A DNA stretch of 64,000 bases, taken from Geodermatophilaceae bacterium URHA0031 (GTDB lineage Bacteria > Actinomycetota > Actinomycetes > Mycobacteriales > Geodermatophilaceae). Shown here piece by piece: positions 8,247-16,485 of the stretch. Location: contig JHVP01000004.1 of NCBI GenBank assembly GCA_000620205.1, positions 62,001-126,000 of the forward strand. The letters are read 5' to 3'. The number at the start of each line of letters is the position of its first letter. The first letter of the stretch is position 1. The notes under the pieces were generated by a model. The model had not been told where the DNA came from. It made no database searches and worked only from the letters and a program-made list of their open reading frames with translations. Made by a program: the position numbers and the translations under genes.

Positions 8247-8460
8247 GGCACACCGTCCTCTCGTGCTGATGTCGGTCAGATCTGGACTGCCCGGGCTGCC
8301 GCATGCTCACGCATCCGGTGCGGGGTGTCGCAGAGGTCAACGACAGATGAAGGATGTGGATTCCTTGCCGTCAGCGGTCGATCATCCCACATGATGAGAG
8401 ATCCGGCCGAAGTCACCCCTTCCGGGTGAGGTGGACGGCGCGCAGCCGGGGTCGACCGGG

Positions 8461-9183
8461 TCAGCGCAGAGCGAGCTGCCCGGGTCCGGTGGGGGTCGGC
8501 TCCAGCGCCCCGCGGACGTAGTGCCGGCGGCAGAGCACCTGGTAGCGGACCTCGTCGCCGGGTGCCTCGGCCGAGGGGACCGCCGCCGGAGCCGTGTCGG
8601 CGACCACCACCGTCGCGCCCTCCCGCACCATCCCGCCGCCGATGACCCGGGCGTTGAGCAGCCCGGGGAGGCCGCACCAGCACAACACCTGGACCTGGAC
8701 CCGCTGCACGTCGTCGGCGAGCTCGAACAGCCGCTGGGTGCCGGTGAACAGCCGGGCCCGGAAGTCGGTGGTCAACCCGAAGGCGTAGACGTCGACGTGC
8801 GACTCGTCGACGAGCTCGGCCAGCTGCTCGACCTGCTCCCCGGTGAGGAACTGCGCCTCGTCGACGATCAGGTAGTCGACCCGGTGCCCGCCGGCCCACC
8901 GGTCCCGGACCAGCAGCCGGACGTCGGTGCCCGGGTCCAGCTCCACCGCCTCCCGCCGCAGCCCCACCCGGGAGCTGATCTGCGGTGTTCCGGAGCGGTC
9001 GCCCTGGGTCAGCAGCAGCCCGTGCCGGCCCTGCCGGCTCTGGTTGTGGTCCACCTGCAGCGCCAGCGTCGACTTCCCGCAGTCCATCGGGCCGTGGAAG
9101 AAGACCAGGTGCGCCGGCGCGGGGTGCCGACGGCGGTCACCGGAGGCCGGGACGGCATCGGGCAGCAGGGGGGTGGGGGTCAC
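8461..9183 (-). CDS. tdk: Thymidine kinase (type II)
   Basis: A 240-aa protein with the P-loop FFHGPMDCGKSTLA near residue 28, the Walker B-like LIVDEAQFLT, and the thymidine-binding lasso region GLTTDFR; four zinc-ligand cysteines of the C-terminal zinc site can be assigned among CWCG and the CRRHY region, although the first pair (CWC) is unusually tight. It phosphorylates thymidine to dTMP in salvage. GTG 9183 overlaps the stop of the upstream MFS gene (GTGA), giving coupling. The N-terminal 20 residues are proline-rich and slightly longer than in E. coli Tdk. Confidence 0.92.
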   Translation of the reverse strand: MTPTPLLPDAVPASGDRRRHPAPAHLVFFHGPMDCGKSTLALQVDHNQSRQGRHGLLLTQGDRSGTPQISSRVGLRREAVELDPGTDVRLLVRDRWAGGHRVDYLIVDEAQFLTGEQVEQLAELVDESHVDVYAFGLTTDFRARLFTGTQRLFELADDVQRVQVQVLCWCGLPGLLNARVIGGGMVREGATVVVADTAPAAVPSAEAPGDEVRYQVLCRRHYVRGALEPTPTGPGQLALR

Positions 9184-10550
9184 AGGCGCTCCGGAGGTGT
9201 GTTGCCGGCGGCCACGATCGCCCGGCGCAGGTCCAGCTTCGCCAGCAGGACGCCGCCGACGACGAAGAAGACGACCAGGCTGACGATCGCGTACCGGTAG
9301 GAGTCGGTGAGCTGGTAGGTGAGGGCGAACAGGAAGGTGCCCAGCCAGCTCGTCCCGCGGTCGGAGATCGTGTAGAAGCCGAAGTACTCCGCCTCCTTGC
9401 CCGGCGGGATGAGCTGGCTGAACAGCGAGCGGGACAGTGCCTGGGTGCCACCGAGCACGAAGCCGATGACCACCGCCAGCAGGTAGAACTGGGTCGCCTC
9501 GCCGGGGGTGAGGAAGCAGGCGGCGACCAGGACGCCGACCCAGACCACCAGAGAGCCGAGGACGGTGCGCACCGCCCCGATGGACTCCGCGATCCGGCCC
9601 ATCCCGCTCGCCCCCAGGAAGGCGACCACCTGCACCAGCAGGATCGCCGACACCAGGGTGGACTGGGAGAGCTCCAGCTCCTCGGCGCCGAACTGGGCCG
9701 ACACCGTGATGACCGTCTGCACACCGTCGTTGAACAGCAGGTACGCGCCGAGGAACCACAGGGTCAGCGGATAGCGCCGCATGTCCCGCAGCGTGCTGCG
9801 CAGCTGCCCGACGCTGGCCCGCAGCGCCACCACGGTGCTCGGTGCGGCGCCGCCGCCGGCCGGGCGCCGGTTCCGCAGCAGCGCGATGCTGACCACCGCG
9901 AACCCGGCCCACCACACGCCCGCCGAGGACAGGCAGATCCGCACCGCCTGGGACTGGGTCACCCCCAGCGCCTCGTACTGGGTGTAGAGCGCCAGGTTGG
10001 CCGCCAGCAGCAGCGCACCGCCCAGATAGCCCAGCGCCCAACCCCGGCTGGAGACGGCGTCCCGCTCGTCGGGCCCGGCGAGGTCCGGCAGCCACGAGTA
10101 GTAGACGACGGTCGCCGCGCCGAAGGCGATGTTGGCCAGGATGAACAGCCCCGACCCCAGCAGATACCCGTCGCCGGCGACGAAGAACAGCGCCATCGTG
10201 CACAGCGCCCCGGCCAGGGTCGTCGCGGCCAGCAGCTGCCGCTTGCGCCCGGAGCGGTCGGCAACCGCCCCGGTCAGCGGCAGGACGGCGACCTGCAGGA
10301 CCACCGACAGCGAGACGACGTACCCGAACAGGCTCCCCGGCGGGATGCTGATGCCCAGCGGGTGGATCCGGCCGTCGGCGTCGGCGGCCGCCTCGGCGAC
10401 CGAGGTCAGGTAGGGCGCCAGGAAGACGCTGATGACGGTCGTGTTGAACGCCGACGACGCCCAGTCGTAGGAGTACCAGCCGAACCTCTCTCGGCGCAGC
10501 GCCCGGTCGGCGGGGGCAACGGGCCGGTCGGCCTTCGAGGTGGCGCTCAC
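9180..10550 (-). CDS. MFS transporter, UMF1 / Atg22-like family
   Basis: About 456 aa with twelve predicted transmembrane segments. The N-terminal YDWASSAFNTTVISVFLAPYL is typical of the UMF1 (vacuole effluxer Atg22-like) branch of the major facilitator superfamily, and GAVADRSGRKR gives the MFS signature loop 2-3; LGGTQALSRSLFSQLIPPGKEAEYFGFY is the matching central signature. Substrate unknown; Atg22 exports amino acids in yeast, but that should not be transferred. GTG 10550 (MSATSK...) is chosen; an alternative GTG at 10589 adds 13 residues, and neither has a clear ribosome binding site. Overlaps tdk by 4 bp. Confidence 0.88.
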   Translation of the reverse strand: MSATSKADRPVAPADRALRRERFGWYSYDWASSAFNTTVISVFLAPYLTSVAEAAADADGRIHPLGISIPPGSLFGYVVSLSVVLQVAVLPLTGAVADRSGRKRQLLAATTLAGALCTMALFFVAGDGYLLGSGLFILANIAFGAATVVYYSWLPDLAGPDERDAVSSRGWALGYLGGALLLAANLALYTQYEALGVTQSQAVRICLSSAGVWWAGFAVVSIALLRNRRPAGGGAAPSTVVALRASVGQLRSTLRDMRRYPLTLWFLGAYLLFNDGVQTVITVSAQFGAEELELSQSTLVSAILLVQVVAFLGASGMGRIAESIGAVRTVLGSLVVWVGVLVAACFLTPGEATQFYLLAVVIGFVLGGTQALSRSLFSQLIPPGKEAEYFGFYTISDRGTSWLGTFLFALTYQLTDSYRYAIVSLVVFFVVGGVLLAKLDLRRAIVAAGNTPPERL

Positions 10551-10686
10551 CGGCGCAGGGTGCCAGCAGGGAGCCGGCGGGGCCAGCACCCGGCGGTCAC
10601 GGGATGTCGTCCGGGGACCACGCCGCCGGGGTGGCGCAGGTCGGCCGGCAGCGCCGACGGAACGGGCCGCGAGCTCCGCAGCCGGC

Positions 10687-11463
10687 TCACGTGCCGGTCC
10701 ACTGGCCGCGGGTGACCAGCAGGTCGCGGAGCATCGCCGGACGGTCGGTCATCACGCCGTCGACGCCCAGGTCGAGCATCTCGGTGGCCGCCGGCTCGCT
10801 GTCGACGGTCCAGACGTGGACCTGCAGGCTGCGGGCGTGCGCCGCGGCGATGAAGCGTTCGTCGACCAGCGGACGGCCACCCAGCTGCAACGGGACCTGC
10901 GCGCAGCCGGCCTGGATGCGGACCAGCCCGGCAGCCCGCGGTGAGTACGAGGACAGCCGCAGCGCGGCCACCCCGCGGGGGCCCAAGGAGGTGCACACCT
11001 CGGGGCCGAACAGCCGCCGTGCGGCGGCCACCCGGGCGTCGGAGAAGGAGGCCAGGCAGATCCGGTGCTCGGCCTTCAGCCGGCGGATCGCGCGGACCAG
11101 CGGCGCGAGCACCCCGGCGGCCTTGATGTCGAGGTTGAACCGGACGTCCGGCCAGGCACCGAGCAGGTCCTCCAACCGCAGGATGGGCTCACGCCCGCCG
11201 ATGAGCGCCGTCCGCACCGTGGCCCAGGGGAGTGCGTCGACCCGCCCGGTGCGGTCGGTGACCCGGTCCAGCGTCGGGTCGTGGAAGACGACGAGCTCCC
11301 CGTCGGCGGTCACCCGGACGTCGGTCTCCAGATAGCGGTAGCCGAGGGCCACGCACTCCTGGAAGGCCGGCAGCGTGTTCTCCAGGTGCTCGATCGCCCC
11401 ACCGCGGTGCGCCATCGCCACCGGGGTCGGCCCGTCGAGGAACGCGTATCGCGAGCCGGCCAC
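10687..11463 (-). CDS. ugpQ: Glycerophosphodiester phosphodiesterase
   Basis: A 258-aa GDPD-family TIM barrel. Catalytic motifs are intact: HRGG...HLENT at residues 19-30, ETDVRVTADGELVVFHDPTLDR with the metal-binding Glu/Asp and the second catalytic His, and FNLDIK. It hydrolyses glycerophosphodiesters to sn-glycerol 3-phosphate and an alcohol; there is no signal peptide, so it is cytoplasmic. The GTG start looks leaderless: a TAGCGT hexamer ends 6 nt upstream (11470-11475 on the plus strand). Confidence 0.92.
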   Translation of the reverse strand: MAGSRYAFLDGPTPVAMAHRGGAIEHLENTLPAFQECVALGYRYLETDVRVTADGELVVFHDPTLDRVTDRTGRVDALPWATVRTALIGGREPILRLEDLLGAWPDVRFNLDIKAAGVLAPLVRAIRRLKAEHRICLASFSDARVAAARRLFGPEVCTSLGPRGVAALRLSSYSPRAAGLVRIQAGCAQVPLQLGGRPLVDERFIAAAHARSLQVHVWTVDSEPAATEMLDLGVDGVMTDRPAMLRDLLVTRGQWTGT

Positions 11464-11469
11464 GCCCCC

Positions 11470-11475
11470 ACGCTA
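11470..11475 (-). promoter_or_regulatory. Predicted -10 of a leaderless promoter for the GDPD gene
   Basis: TAGCGT on the minus strand, 6 nt before the GTG start, matching the actinobacterial TANNNT -10 at the spacing typical of leaderless transcripts. Confidence 0.6.
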
Positions 11476-11555
11476 GTGCGGAGGTCGGACGGCGTGTCGG
11501 GGGGTCACGGACACCGGCACGGGCGTGTCCGACCGGACCTGTCAGAGGTGGCGTC

Positions 11556-11561
11556 TACCGT
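11556..11561 (+). promoter_or_regulatory. Predicted -10 of a leaderless promoter
   Basis: TACCGT seven nucleotides before the GTG at 11569; no ribosome binding site precedes that start codon. Confidence 0.5.
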
Positions 11562-11568
11562 CGCTGCC

Positions 11569-11979
11569 GTGGCAGTGGAGCAGAAGGCCGAGGTCGAGGG
11601 GCGCGTCCGGCCGACTCCTCGGAGCCGGCGTGCGCAAGCCGAGGAGCGTCGCTGCGGCTGGTGCCGCAGCGTGCTCCCGACCCAGGAGTCGGTCGGGCGG
11701 CCCCGGCTGTACTGCGGCCAGGCGTGCCGGCAGCGGGCCTACGAACAGCGGTCGGCGACGGCGAAGGCCGGGTTGTCCGCCGACGTCGTCCTGGTCACCC
11801 GCGCCGAGCTCGACGGGCTGCAGGACCGGCTGTACCAGCTGCGGTGCGCCATCGAGGACGTGCAGACGCTGCTGACCGAGAAGCCGACCAAGGCGGAGCT
11901 CGAACGCTCGCTCGCCGACCTGGTGCGCTCGACCGGCCGGCTGGACCGGTTGTGGCTCAACGGCAGGCAGGCCGGCTGA
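11569..11979 (+). CDS. Small zinc-ribbon/coiled-coil protein of unknown function
   Basis: A 136-aa protein with a compact Cys cluster at about residues 26-48 (CGWC, then GRPRLYCGQACRQRAYEQR), a short zinc-finger type seen in many actinobacterial proteins of unknown function, followed by a helical C-terminal half (LDGLQDRLYQLRCAIEDVQTLL...) likely to form a coiled coil. GTG 11569 is favoured by a TACCGT -10 box; GTG 11575 is an alternative. The gene stands alone, divergent from the GDPD gene. I assign no function; nucleic-acid binding is possible from the finger. Confidence 0.75.
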   Translation: MAVEQKAEVEGRVRPTPRSRRAQAEERRCGWCRSVLPTQESVGRPRLYCGQACRQRAYEQRSATAKAGLSADVVLVTRAELDGLQDRLYQLRCAIEDVQTLLTEKPTKAELERSLADLVRSTGRLDRLWLNGRQAG

Positions 11980-11989
11980 CGCGACTTCC

Positions 11990-12018
11990 TACGTCACCGT
12001 GACGTAAGTCACCGTGAC
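11990..12018. promoter_or_regulatory. Palindromic operator-like site, double
   Basis: TACGTCA-CCG-TGACGTA (11990-12006) is followed by a second GTCACCGTGAC palindrome (12008-12018) offset by 15 bp. The 7-bp half-sites recur with a 3-bp spacer at 12362-12378. It lies between the convergent zinc-ribbon protein and lipoprotein genes, so it may bind a dimeric regulator or act as a terminator stem. Confidence 0.55.
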
Positions 12019-12051
12019 AGGGCGGGGCCGCCAGCCGGCCGGTCGCGGAGG

Positions 12052-12300
12052 TCAGCCGCCGTTCTCGGTGTCGGCACCCTCGTCGCGGTCGGAGTTGCTG
12101 GTCGAGTCGACCTCGTTGCTGTCGTTCTTCGGGACGTTGCCCTGGGAGACGCCGCCCGGGTCCGATCCCGAGGTGTTCTTGGCCGTGTCCTTGGGCGTTC
12201 CCGTGTTGGCCTCGGGTGCGGCCTGGCACCCGACCAGAGCCCCGCCGGAGACGAGCGCGAGCGCCGTGAGCAGCGCCGCCATGGAGCGTCGGATGTTCAT
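12052..12300 (-). CDS. Small predicted lipoprotein
   Basis: An 82-aa protein with a short basic N-terminus (MNIRRS), a hydrophobic core and the lipobox GALVGC, giving a predicted mature lipid-anchored chain of about 58 residues that is hydrophilic, disordered, and rich in Asn, Ser, Asp and Gly. No domain is recognised. A palindrome shared with the region downstream of the gene lies 62-78 bp upstream of the start (12362-12378). Confidence 0.75.
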   Translation of the reverse strand: MNIRRSMAALLTALALVSGGALVGCQAAPEANTGTPKDTAKNTSGSDPGGVSQGNVPKNDSNEVDSTSNSDRDEGADTENGG

Positions 12301-12361
12301 GTCTCGACCCTAAGGACGCTTCGTCGCCGCCGCCCGTCGGAACGACCGAATCGGACCCGAT

Positions 12362-12378
12362 TACGTCAGAGTGACGTA
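12362..12378. promoter_or_regulatory. Operator-like palindrome TACGTCA-N3-TGACGTA
   Basis: TACGTCA, GAG, TGACGTA: same half-sites and spacer length as the site at 11990-12006 on the other side of the lipoprotein gene. Its position upstream of the lipoprotein start suggests an operator. Confidence 0.55.
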
Positions 12379-12780
12379 TTGGGGTCGATTCAGCGGCACT
12401 GGGGGACCGGACGCCCGACAATGGAACAGGGGAATCGGGACGGCGACCGAGCAGCACGAGGATGTCCGGGGATCCCGACGACCAAGATCAACTTACTGGG
12501 GAGTTGATCACCGGCCTGGGGCGACCGGCCGGCTCGACGGATCGTCGGCCGACGCCCAGCACGGGACCGACGGCCGGCGGGTCGTCGACAGGGTCGTCGA
12601 CACAGTCATCGGTCAGGTCCGTCGGGTGACGACTGCCAGCCGCCAACGACGACGGACGACCGGAGGCCGATCGCACACGTCGTGGTCGATCAGCATCGGA
12701 CGTGCGCACGAGTGCGATCCGGGCGGTCGTCGGGCTCCTTGGGTTGGAGCCGCGAGACCCCCTCTCGGGACCATCTCGGC

Positions 12781-12808
12781 GTCGCCGATAATCAACATTA
12801 TGTCAAGT
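12781..12808 (+). other. dif: Predicted chromosomal dif site (XerC/XerD recombination)
   Basis: The 28 bp divide as an 11-bp XerC-type arm GTCGCCGATAA, a 6-bp centre TCAACA, and an 11-bp XerD-type arm TTATGTCAAGT. This is the layout of bacterial dif sites; against E. coli dif (XerD arm TTATGTTAAAT) the right arm matches at 9 of 11 positions and the left arm shares the inner ATAA. It is an AT-rich island in otherwise GC-rich sequence. A tyrosine-recombinase gene set begins 260 bp downstream. If correct, this window spans the replication terminus, where Xer recombinases resolve chromosome dimers. Confidence 0.8.
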
Positions 12809-13070
12809 AGTAGGAGCACTATTGCAGCAGATGCAAGCCTCCTCGGTCCCTGCCCCGAGTCTCACGCTGCTACCCGAGCCTGATCACCTGCGTCTCCGAC
12901 CTGCGGAAAGGCTGCACCAGAGGCTGGCCTGGAGGTTACGGAGTGACGAGCCTCGGCGCCGCGGGAGTAGAGCGCCAAGGTCGGGAACACGTCGCTGACC
13001 TGCAAGCTTGCCGTGGCCTTGCAACAGATGCATGATTCTGTCATCCGGTGCACGTCGCGCGGAGGTGGTC

Positions 13071-14177
13071 ATGGCGGTTGACGCAGCAGGCCGCGTCGTC
13101 GAGTTCTCGTCGGTCCGGTATCTGCATCCCGAGGATTAGGTCCTGGCCGAGATGCTGTCCGGCTGGCGCAACCAGCAATTGAGCAGGAACCTGAAGCACG
13201 AGACGATCGCGCAGCGCGAGCGTGTCGTGCAGCGTTTCCACGAGTACACCAACGAGTACCCGTGGCAGTGGCAACCCGGTCATGTTGACGAGTTCTTCGG
13301 CGATCTGCGGTCCGTGCAGCACGCCAAGCAGGCCACGGTGCGCGGCTACCAAGGGGCCCTACGGGCCTTCTGCACGTACATCAGCAGCCCGGACTACGGG
13401 TGGGGCCCGCTGTGCGAGCGCCTCTTCGGAACCCAGCCAGCGCAGGTCTGCTTCACCTGGAACACAGCGGCACACGTCCAGAGTGCCGAGTCCCAGCCGA
13501 CCAAGCGTGCCTTCACCCGACGGGAGCTCCAGGACTTCTTCGACCGCGCAGATGACGAGGTCTCCCGTATCGCCTCGGCAGGCCGTAAGGGCTGGCTCCC
13601 GGCATACCGCGACGCCGTTTTGTTCAAGGTGGCGTACGCCTGGGGGCTGCGTCGCAACGAGGTCCGCCATGTCCAGACGGTCGACTTCGCACGCAACCCG
13701 CACGCCCGTGAGTTCGGAAGGTTCGGCGTCCTCGCCGTCCGCTTCGGTAAGGCCATGCGCGGCTCTCCCCCGAAGCACCGCAGCGTCCTGACCGTGTTCG
13801 ATTGGGCGCCTGAGGTGGTCGCCGACTGGCTGGAACGCGGTCACCCGTACATGACCGACGGGCTGAACCTGTTCACCAGCGAGCGCGGAACCCTGGTATC
13901 CGAAGCGGCCCTCCTGCGCCGCTTTCGGAACTACTGCGACGATCTCCGCCTCTCCCCCGGCTTGGACTTCCACTCCCTCCGGCGCTCCTACGTCACCCAC
14001 TTGATCGAAGCCGGCATGGATGCCCTCTTCGTGCAGCACCAGGTCGGACACGAGCATGCGTCGACGACCGCGCTCTACACGAGCGTTTCAAGTGACTACC
14101 GGACCAGGACGCTGCGTCATGCGCTTGACTCAACCGTCAGCAGAGCCCTGAACGGGAATAAACGGGAGTCCTCATGA
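13071..14177 (+). pseudogene. Tyrosine recombinase/integrase with in-frame amber codon
   Basis: The reading frame starts at ATG 13071 behind a strong GGAGGTGG ribosome binding site and reads MAVDAAGRVVEFSSVRYL... until a TAG at codon 23 (13137-13139), then continues open for 346 codons. From the next ATG (13152) the protein is 341 aa with a SAM-like core-binding domain (residues 10-90) and a full catalytic set: Arg167 (AWGLRRNE), a beta-hairpin Lys around 200-208, His274-x-x-Arg277 (FHSLRR), His300 (VGHEH) and nucleophile Tyr309 (ALYTSV). The catalytic part therefore looks intact. Either the gene is silenced by a nonsense mutation, or translation restarts at 13152, which lacks a good ribosome binding site. 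It overlaps the HTH gene by 4 bp. Confidence 0.8.
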
Positions 14178-14506
14178 AGCGCGACGTCGACTATACCTGG
14201 CGGCTTCCAGAATTGATGGCCCGCCATGGGATGCATAACAGCACCGAATTGATCCCTCATCTCCGCGAGCGAGACATCGACCTATCCGCGTCTCAAGTCT
14301 ACCGACTGGTCACCCAGCGCCCCGAACGCATCTCATTGAAAATCTTCGCTGCCGTATGCGACATCTTCGCGTGCGGCCCCGATGACCTACTGACAGTCAC
14401 GGCGGCGGATGCCCGGCCGAAGAAGGCCGTGTCAGCGCCGAATGTGGTGGACCTGAACAAGGCCGTGCGACCGAAGCGAGCCCGGGTGATCCGCGATGAC
14501 GATTGA
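14174..14506 (+). CDS. Small XRE-type helix-turn-helix protein
   Basis: A 110-aa protein with a Cro/CI-like fold at residues 8-75: LPELMARHGM, then LSASQVYRLV as the recognition helix, then ISLKIFAAVCDIFACGPDDLL closing the domain. The basic C-terminal tail (RPKRARVIRDDD) may contact DNA. Its ATG overlaps the recombinase stop (ATGA), and the downstream recombinase-like gene begins 11 bp before its end, so all three are one translational unit. It may act as a repressor or directionality factor for the element (inference). Confidence 0.85.
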   Translation: MKRDVDYTWRLPELMARHGMHNSTELIPHLRERDIDLSASQVYRLVTQRPERISLKIFAAVCDIFACGPDDLLTVTAADARPKKAVSAPNVVDLNKAVRPKRARVIRDDD

Positions 14507-16028
14507 GGTTCGACCCCGCTCGACCACCCGAGGTCGCCCACGGGTCAGCGGGGCGTTCACGTGCGACCGCTGTGGCCGCCGAGCCGGCAAGGCGCGCGCC
14601 AGCTGGCCGGAAGGAAGGATCTGCGGCACGTGCTTCCACAGCGCGATGCGGACGCACGGCACCTGCGCCGGCTGTGGGGAACAGCGCATGCTTCCGGGAC
14701 TCCGGGTGGGCGACAGGATGCCCGCCTGCGTGGCCTGTGCAGGCATCCCGGACGCCTTCCGGTGCGAAGCCTGCGGGATAGAGGCAGAGCCATACCGTCG
14801 CGGCACCTGCGCCCGCTGTGCCCTGCGCGCCGATCTCACTGCGCTGCTGGTGGAGCCGGCCGCGGACCAGAAGGCCATGCGGCGGCTCGTCGATGCCCTG
14901 TGCGCCGTGGACCGTCCAGAGAGCATCTTCGTGTGGCTACGAGCGGAACCTGTCCGAGCACTCCTGGTCCGCCTCGCCACCGGAGAGATTCCCTTGACGC
15001 ACGAGGGGCTGGACGAGGAGGGCGATAGCAGGCGAATCGAGCACCTGCGGAGCCTCCTGGAGCACCATGGCCTCCTGCCGGAGCGGGACCATTACCTGGC
15101 ACTCTTCGAACGCTGGCTGACGACCAAGCTCAGCGCAGTCCAGGAGCTCGAGGTACGCCGACCTGTCGAGCGGTTCGCCACCTGGCACCACTTGCGGCGG
15201 ATCCGGGCCATCGCACGAGCGGGCGAGCCCACGAGAGGTCCGGTGCACAGCGCCAAGCAAGAGGTCACCGAGACGATCAAGTTCCTAAGCTGGCTCCACG
15301 AGTCACATGGTCGGCTCCTCGCGGATTGCGTCCAGGCAGACGTGGATGCCTGGCTGGCCGCCGGGCCCACGACCAGGCACGCCATCCGGACCTTCTTCGT
15401 GTGGGCGAGGAAGGCGCGGCTGTGCAGCGGCATCATCATCGGCTTCCGACAGGCGATGTCCGAAAGACAATTGACACAGGAGGACAGGCTCTCCTGGCTC
15501 CGGGAATGCCTGGTGAACAACTCCGAGACACTGCCCTACCGCGTTGCGGGGGCCCTCCTGCTCCTCTACGCCCAGCCGGTCGTGAGGATCGCCAGCCTTC
15601 GGACCTCCAACGTCGTCGCGACACCCAGCGGGCTTCGCCTATCACTCGGATACGAGCCTGTTGACGTGCCCGAGCCGTTCGCCGCGCTCCTGAGACAGCA
15701 CCTCACCAGCCGTCCCAACCTGCGGACGGGAAACCATGGGGAAAGCCCGTGGCTCTTCCCCAGCACCCGCGCCGGTCAACACGTACATCCCAACACCCTC
15801 ATGGATCGCCTGCGCGACCTTGGCATCAGCCTCCTGGGGGCCCGGAACGCTGCCCTCCGTGGGCTTGTAGCAGAGGTGCCTGCGCCGCTCGTGGCCGAGA
15901 TGCTCGGCTACAGCTATCAGGTCATGGATAGGCACGCCGCAGCAACGGCCGCCTCGTACGCCAGGTACGTGGCCCTTCAAGGTCCGTGGAGGCGTCCCGT
16001 CGACGGACGGACTCTCCAGAAGGGGTAA
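14496..16028 (+). CDS. Zinc-finger protein with degenerate tyrosine-recombinase domain
   Basis: A 510-aa protein. Residues 20-110 contain six CxxC pairs (Cys23/26, 43/46, 57/60, 78/81, 90/93, 105/108), suggesting three zinc ribbons. The C-terminal third (about 325-500) looks like a tyrosine-recombinase catalytic domain: Arg364 in VVRIASLR could be the first Arg, LGYS at 470-473 resembles the LGH box, and Tyr488/Tyr491 lie where the nucleophile would be. The H-x-x-R motif, however, reads A-A-L-R (452-455), so the His is lost. It is probably a partner subunit for the active recombinase rather than an independent enzyme (inference). It ends the trio operon. Confidence 0.75.
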   Translation: MTIEVRPRSTTRGRPRVSGAFTCDRCGRRAGKARASWPEGRICGTCFHSAMRTHGTCAGCGEQRMLPGLRVGDRMPACVACAGIPDAFRCEACGIEAEPYRRGTCARCALRADLTALLVEPAADQKAMRRLVDALCAVDRPESIFVWLRAEPVRALLVRLATGEIPLTHEGLDEEGDSRRIEHLRSLLEHHGLLPERDHYLALFERWLTTKLSAVQELEVRRPVERFATWHHLRRIRAIARAGEPTRGPVHSAKQEVTETIKFLSWLHESHGRLLADCVQADVDAWLAAGPTTRHAIRTFFVWARKARLCSGIIIGFRQAMSERQLTQEDRLSWLRECLVNNSETLPYRVAGALLLLYAQPVVRIASLRTSNVVATPSGLRLSLGYEPVDVPEPFAALLRQHLTSRPNLRTGNHGESPWLFPSTRAGQHVHPNTLMDRLRDLGISLLGARNAALRGLVAEVPAPLVAEMLGYSYQVMDRHAAATAASYARYVALQGPWRRPVDGRTLQKG

Positions 16029-16059
16029 ACCGGTGGACCACTCTTCCTCGCGCCGGTTC

Positions 16060-16485
16060 TCACGTTTCGCGTCGCGCTCCGGACGTCGATTCGTATACAT
16101 CCAGCGCAAGATCGATATGCGCCTCACCGAGGGCCCGCAGCAACTCCCAAGAAAACAGCTCACCAGCCGAACCGTCAAGGAAGAGTCCCACGAAGAATTC
16201 GACACGGCCGCCGGTCATTCTCACTTGGTTCAGAAAGAGGCCATGTGGGCCCAACCACTCGACGTATCGTTCGATGAAGTTCGCGATGCTACCGATCTGG
16301 GATTCTGCCAAACGATGCGACCAATAGGTCGCCTCACGTGGCCGACCGGCGCCTGAGAACGAGCCGACATCCCATTGTACGGTAGACGCCAGGCCCAATC
16401 GGGAGGAAATCTCCTCGGCCGTCATACTCGGGTGCCACAGTCTTAGCGAGATGTCGAATGTGTAGCTGGGCCGGGCTGAGTTCAT
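16060..16485 (-). CDS. DUF4279-like protein, candidate immunity protein
   Basis: A 141-aa acidic, soluble protein. The arrangement YTFDISLRLWHPSMTAEEISSRLGL near the N-terminus, a conserved Trp (ATYWSHRL) and a hydrophobic strand pair (VRMTGGRVEFFVGLFLDG) fit the DUF4279 family. Its ATG overlaps the stop of the upstream DUF4157 gene (ATGA), so the two are made together. A small soluble protein coupled to a DUF4157 protein is the usual layout of a polymorphic toxin and its immunity partner; that role is an inference. GC content is lower than in flanking housekeeping genes. Confidence 0.7.
   Translation of the reverse strand: MNSARPSYTFDISLRLWHPSMTAEEISSRLGLASTVQWDVGSFSGAGRPREATYWSHRLAESQIGSIANFIERYVEWLGPHGLFLNQVRMTGGRVEFFVGLFLDGSAGELFSWELLRALGEAHIDLALDVYESTSGARRET

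Larger units (their letters stand above)
12301..13070. other. 770-bp gene-free region containing the predicted dif site
   Basis: No convincing gene. It holds the palindrome at 12362-12378, an inverted repeat GATCAACT-N8-AGTTGATC (12486-12509), the dif-like site at 12781-12808, and a strong ribosome binding site GGAGGTGG (13061-13068) in front of the ATG at 13071 that opens the recombinase reading frame. Base composition falls visibly after about 12780. Confidence 0.7.

Noticed and set aside
12786-12808. TTGACATAATGT on the minus strand as a promoter -35/-10
   Set aside because: TTGACA is present but no -10 box lies 16-18 bp downstream; the dif reading explains the whole AT-rich segment better.
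12301-13070. tRNA gene as the integration target of the island
   Set aside because: No T-loop GGTTCRANNCC sequence or acceptor stem could be found; the dif-like site is the better target candidate.
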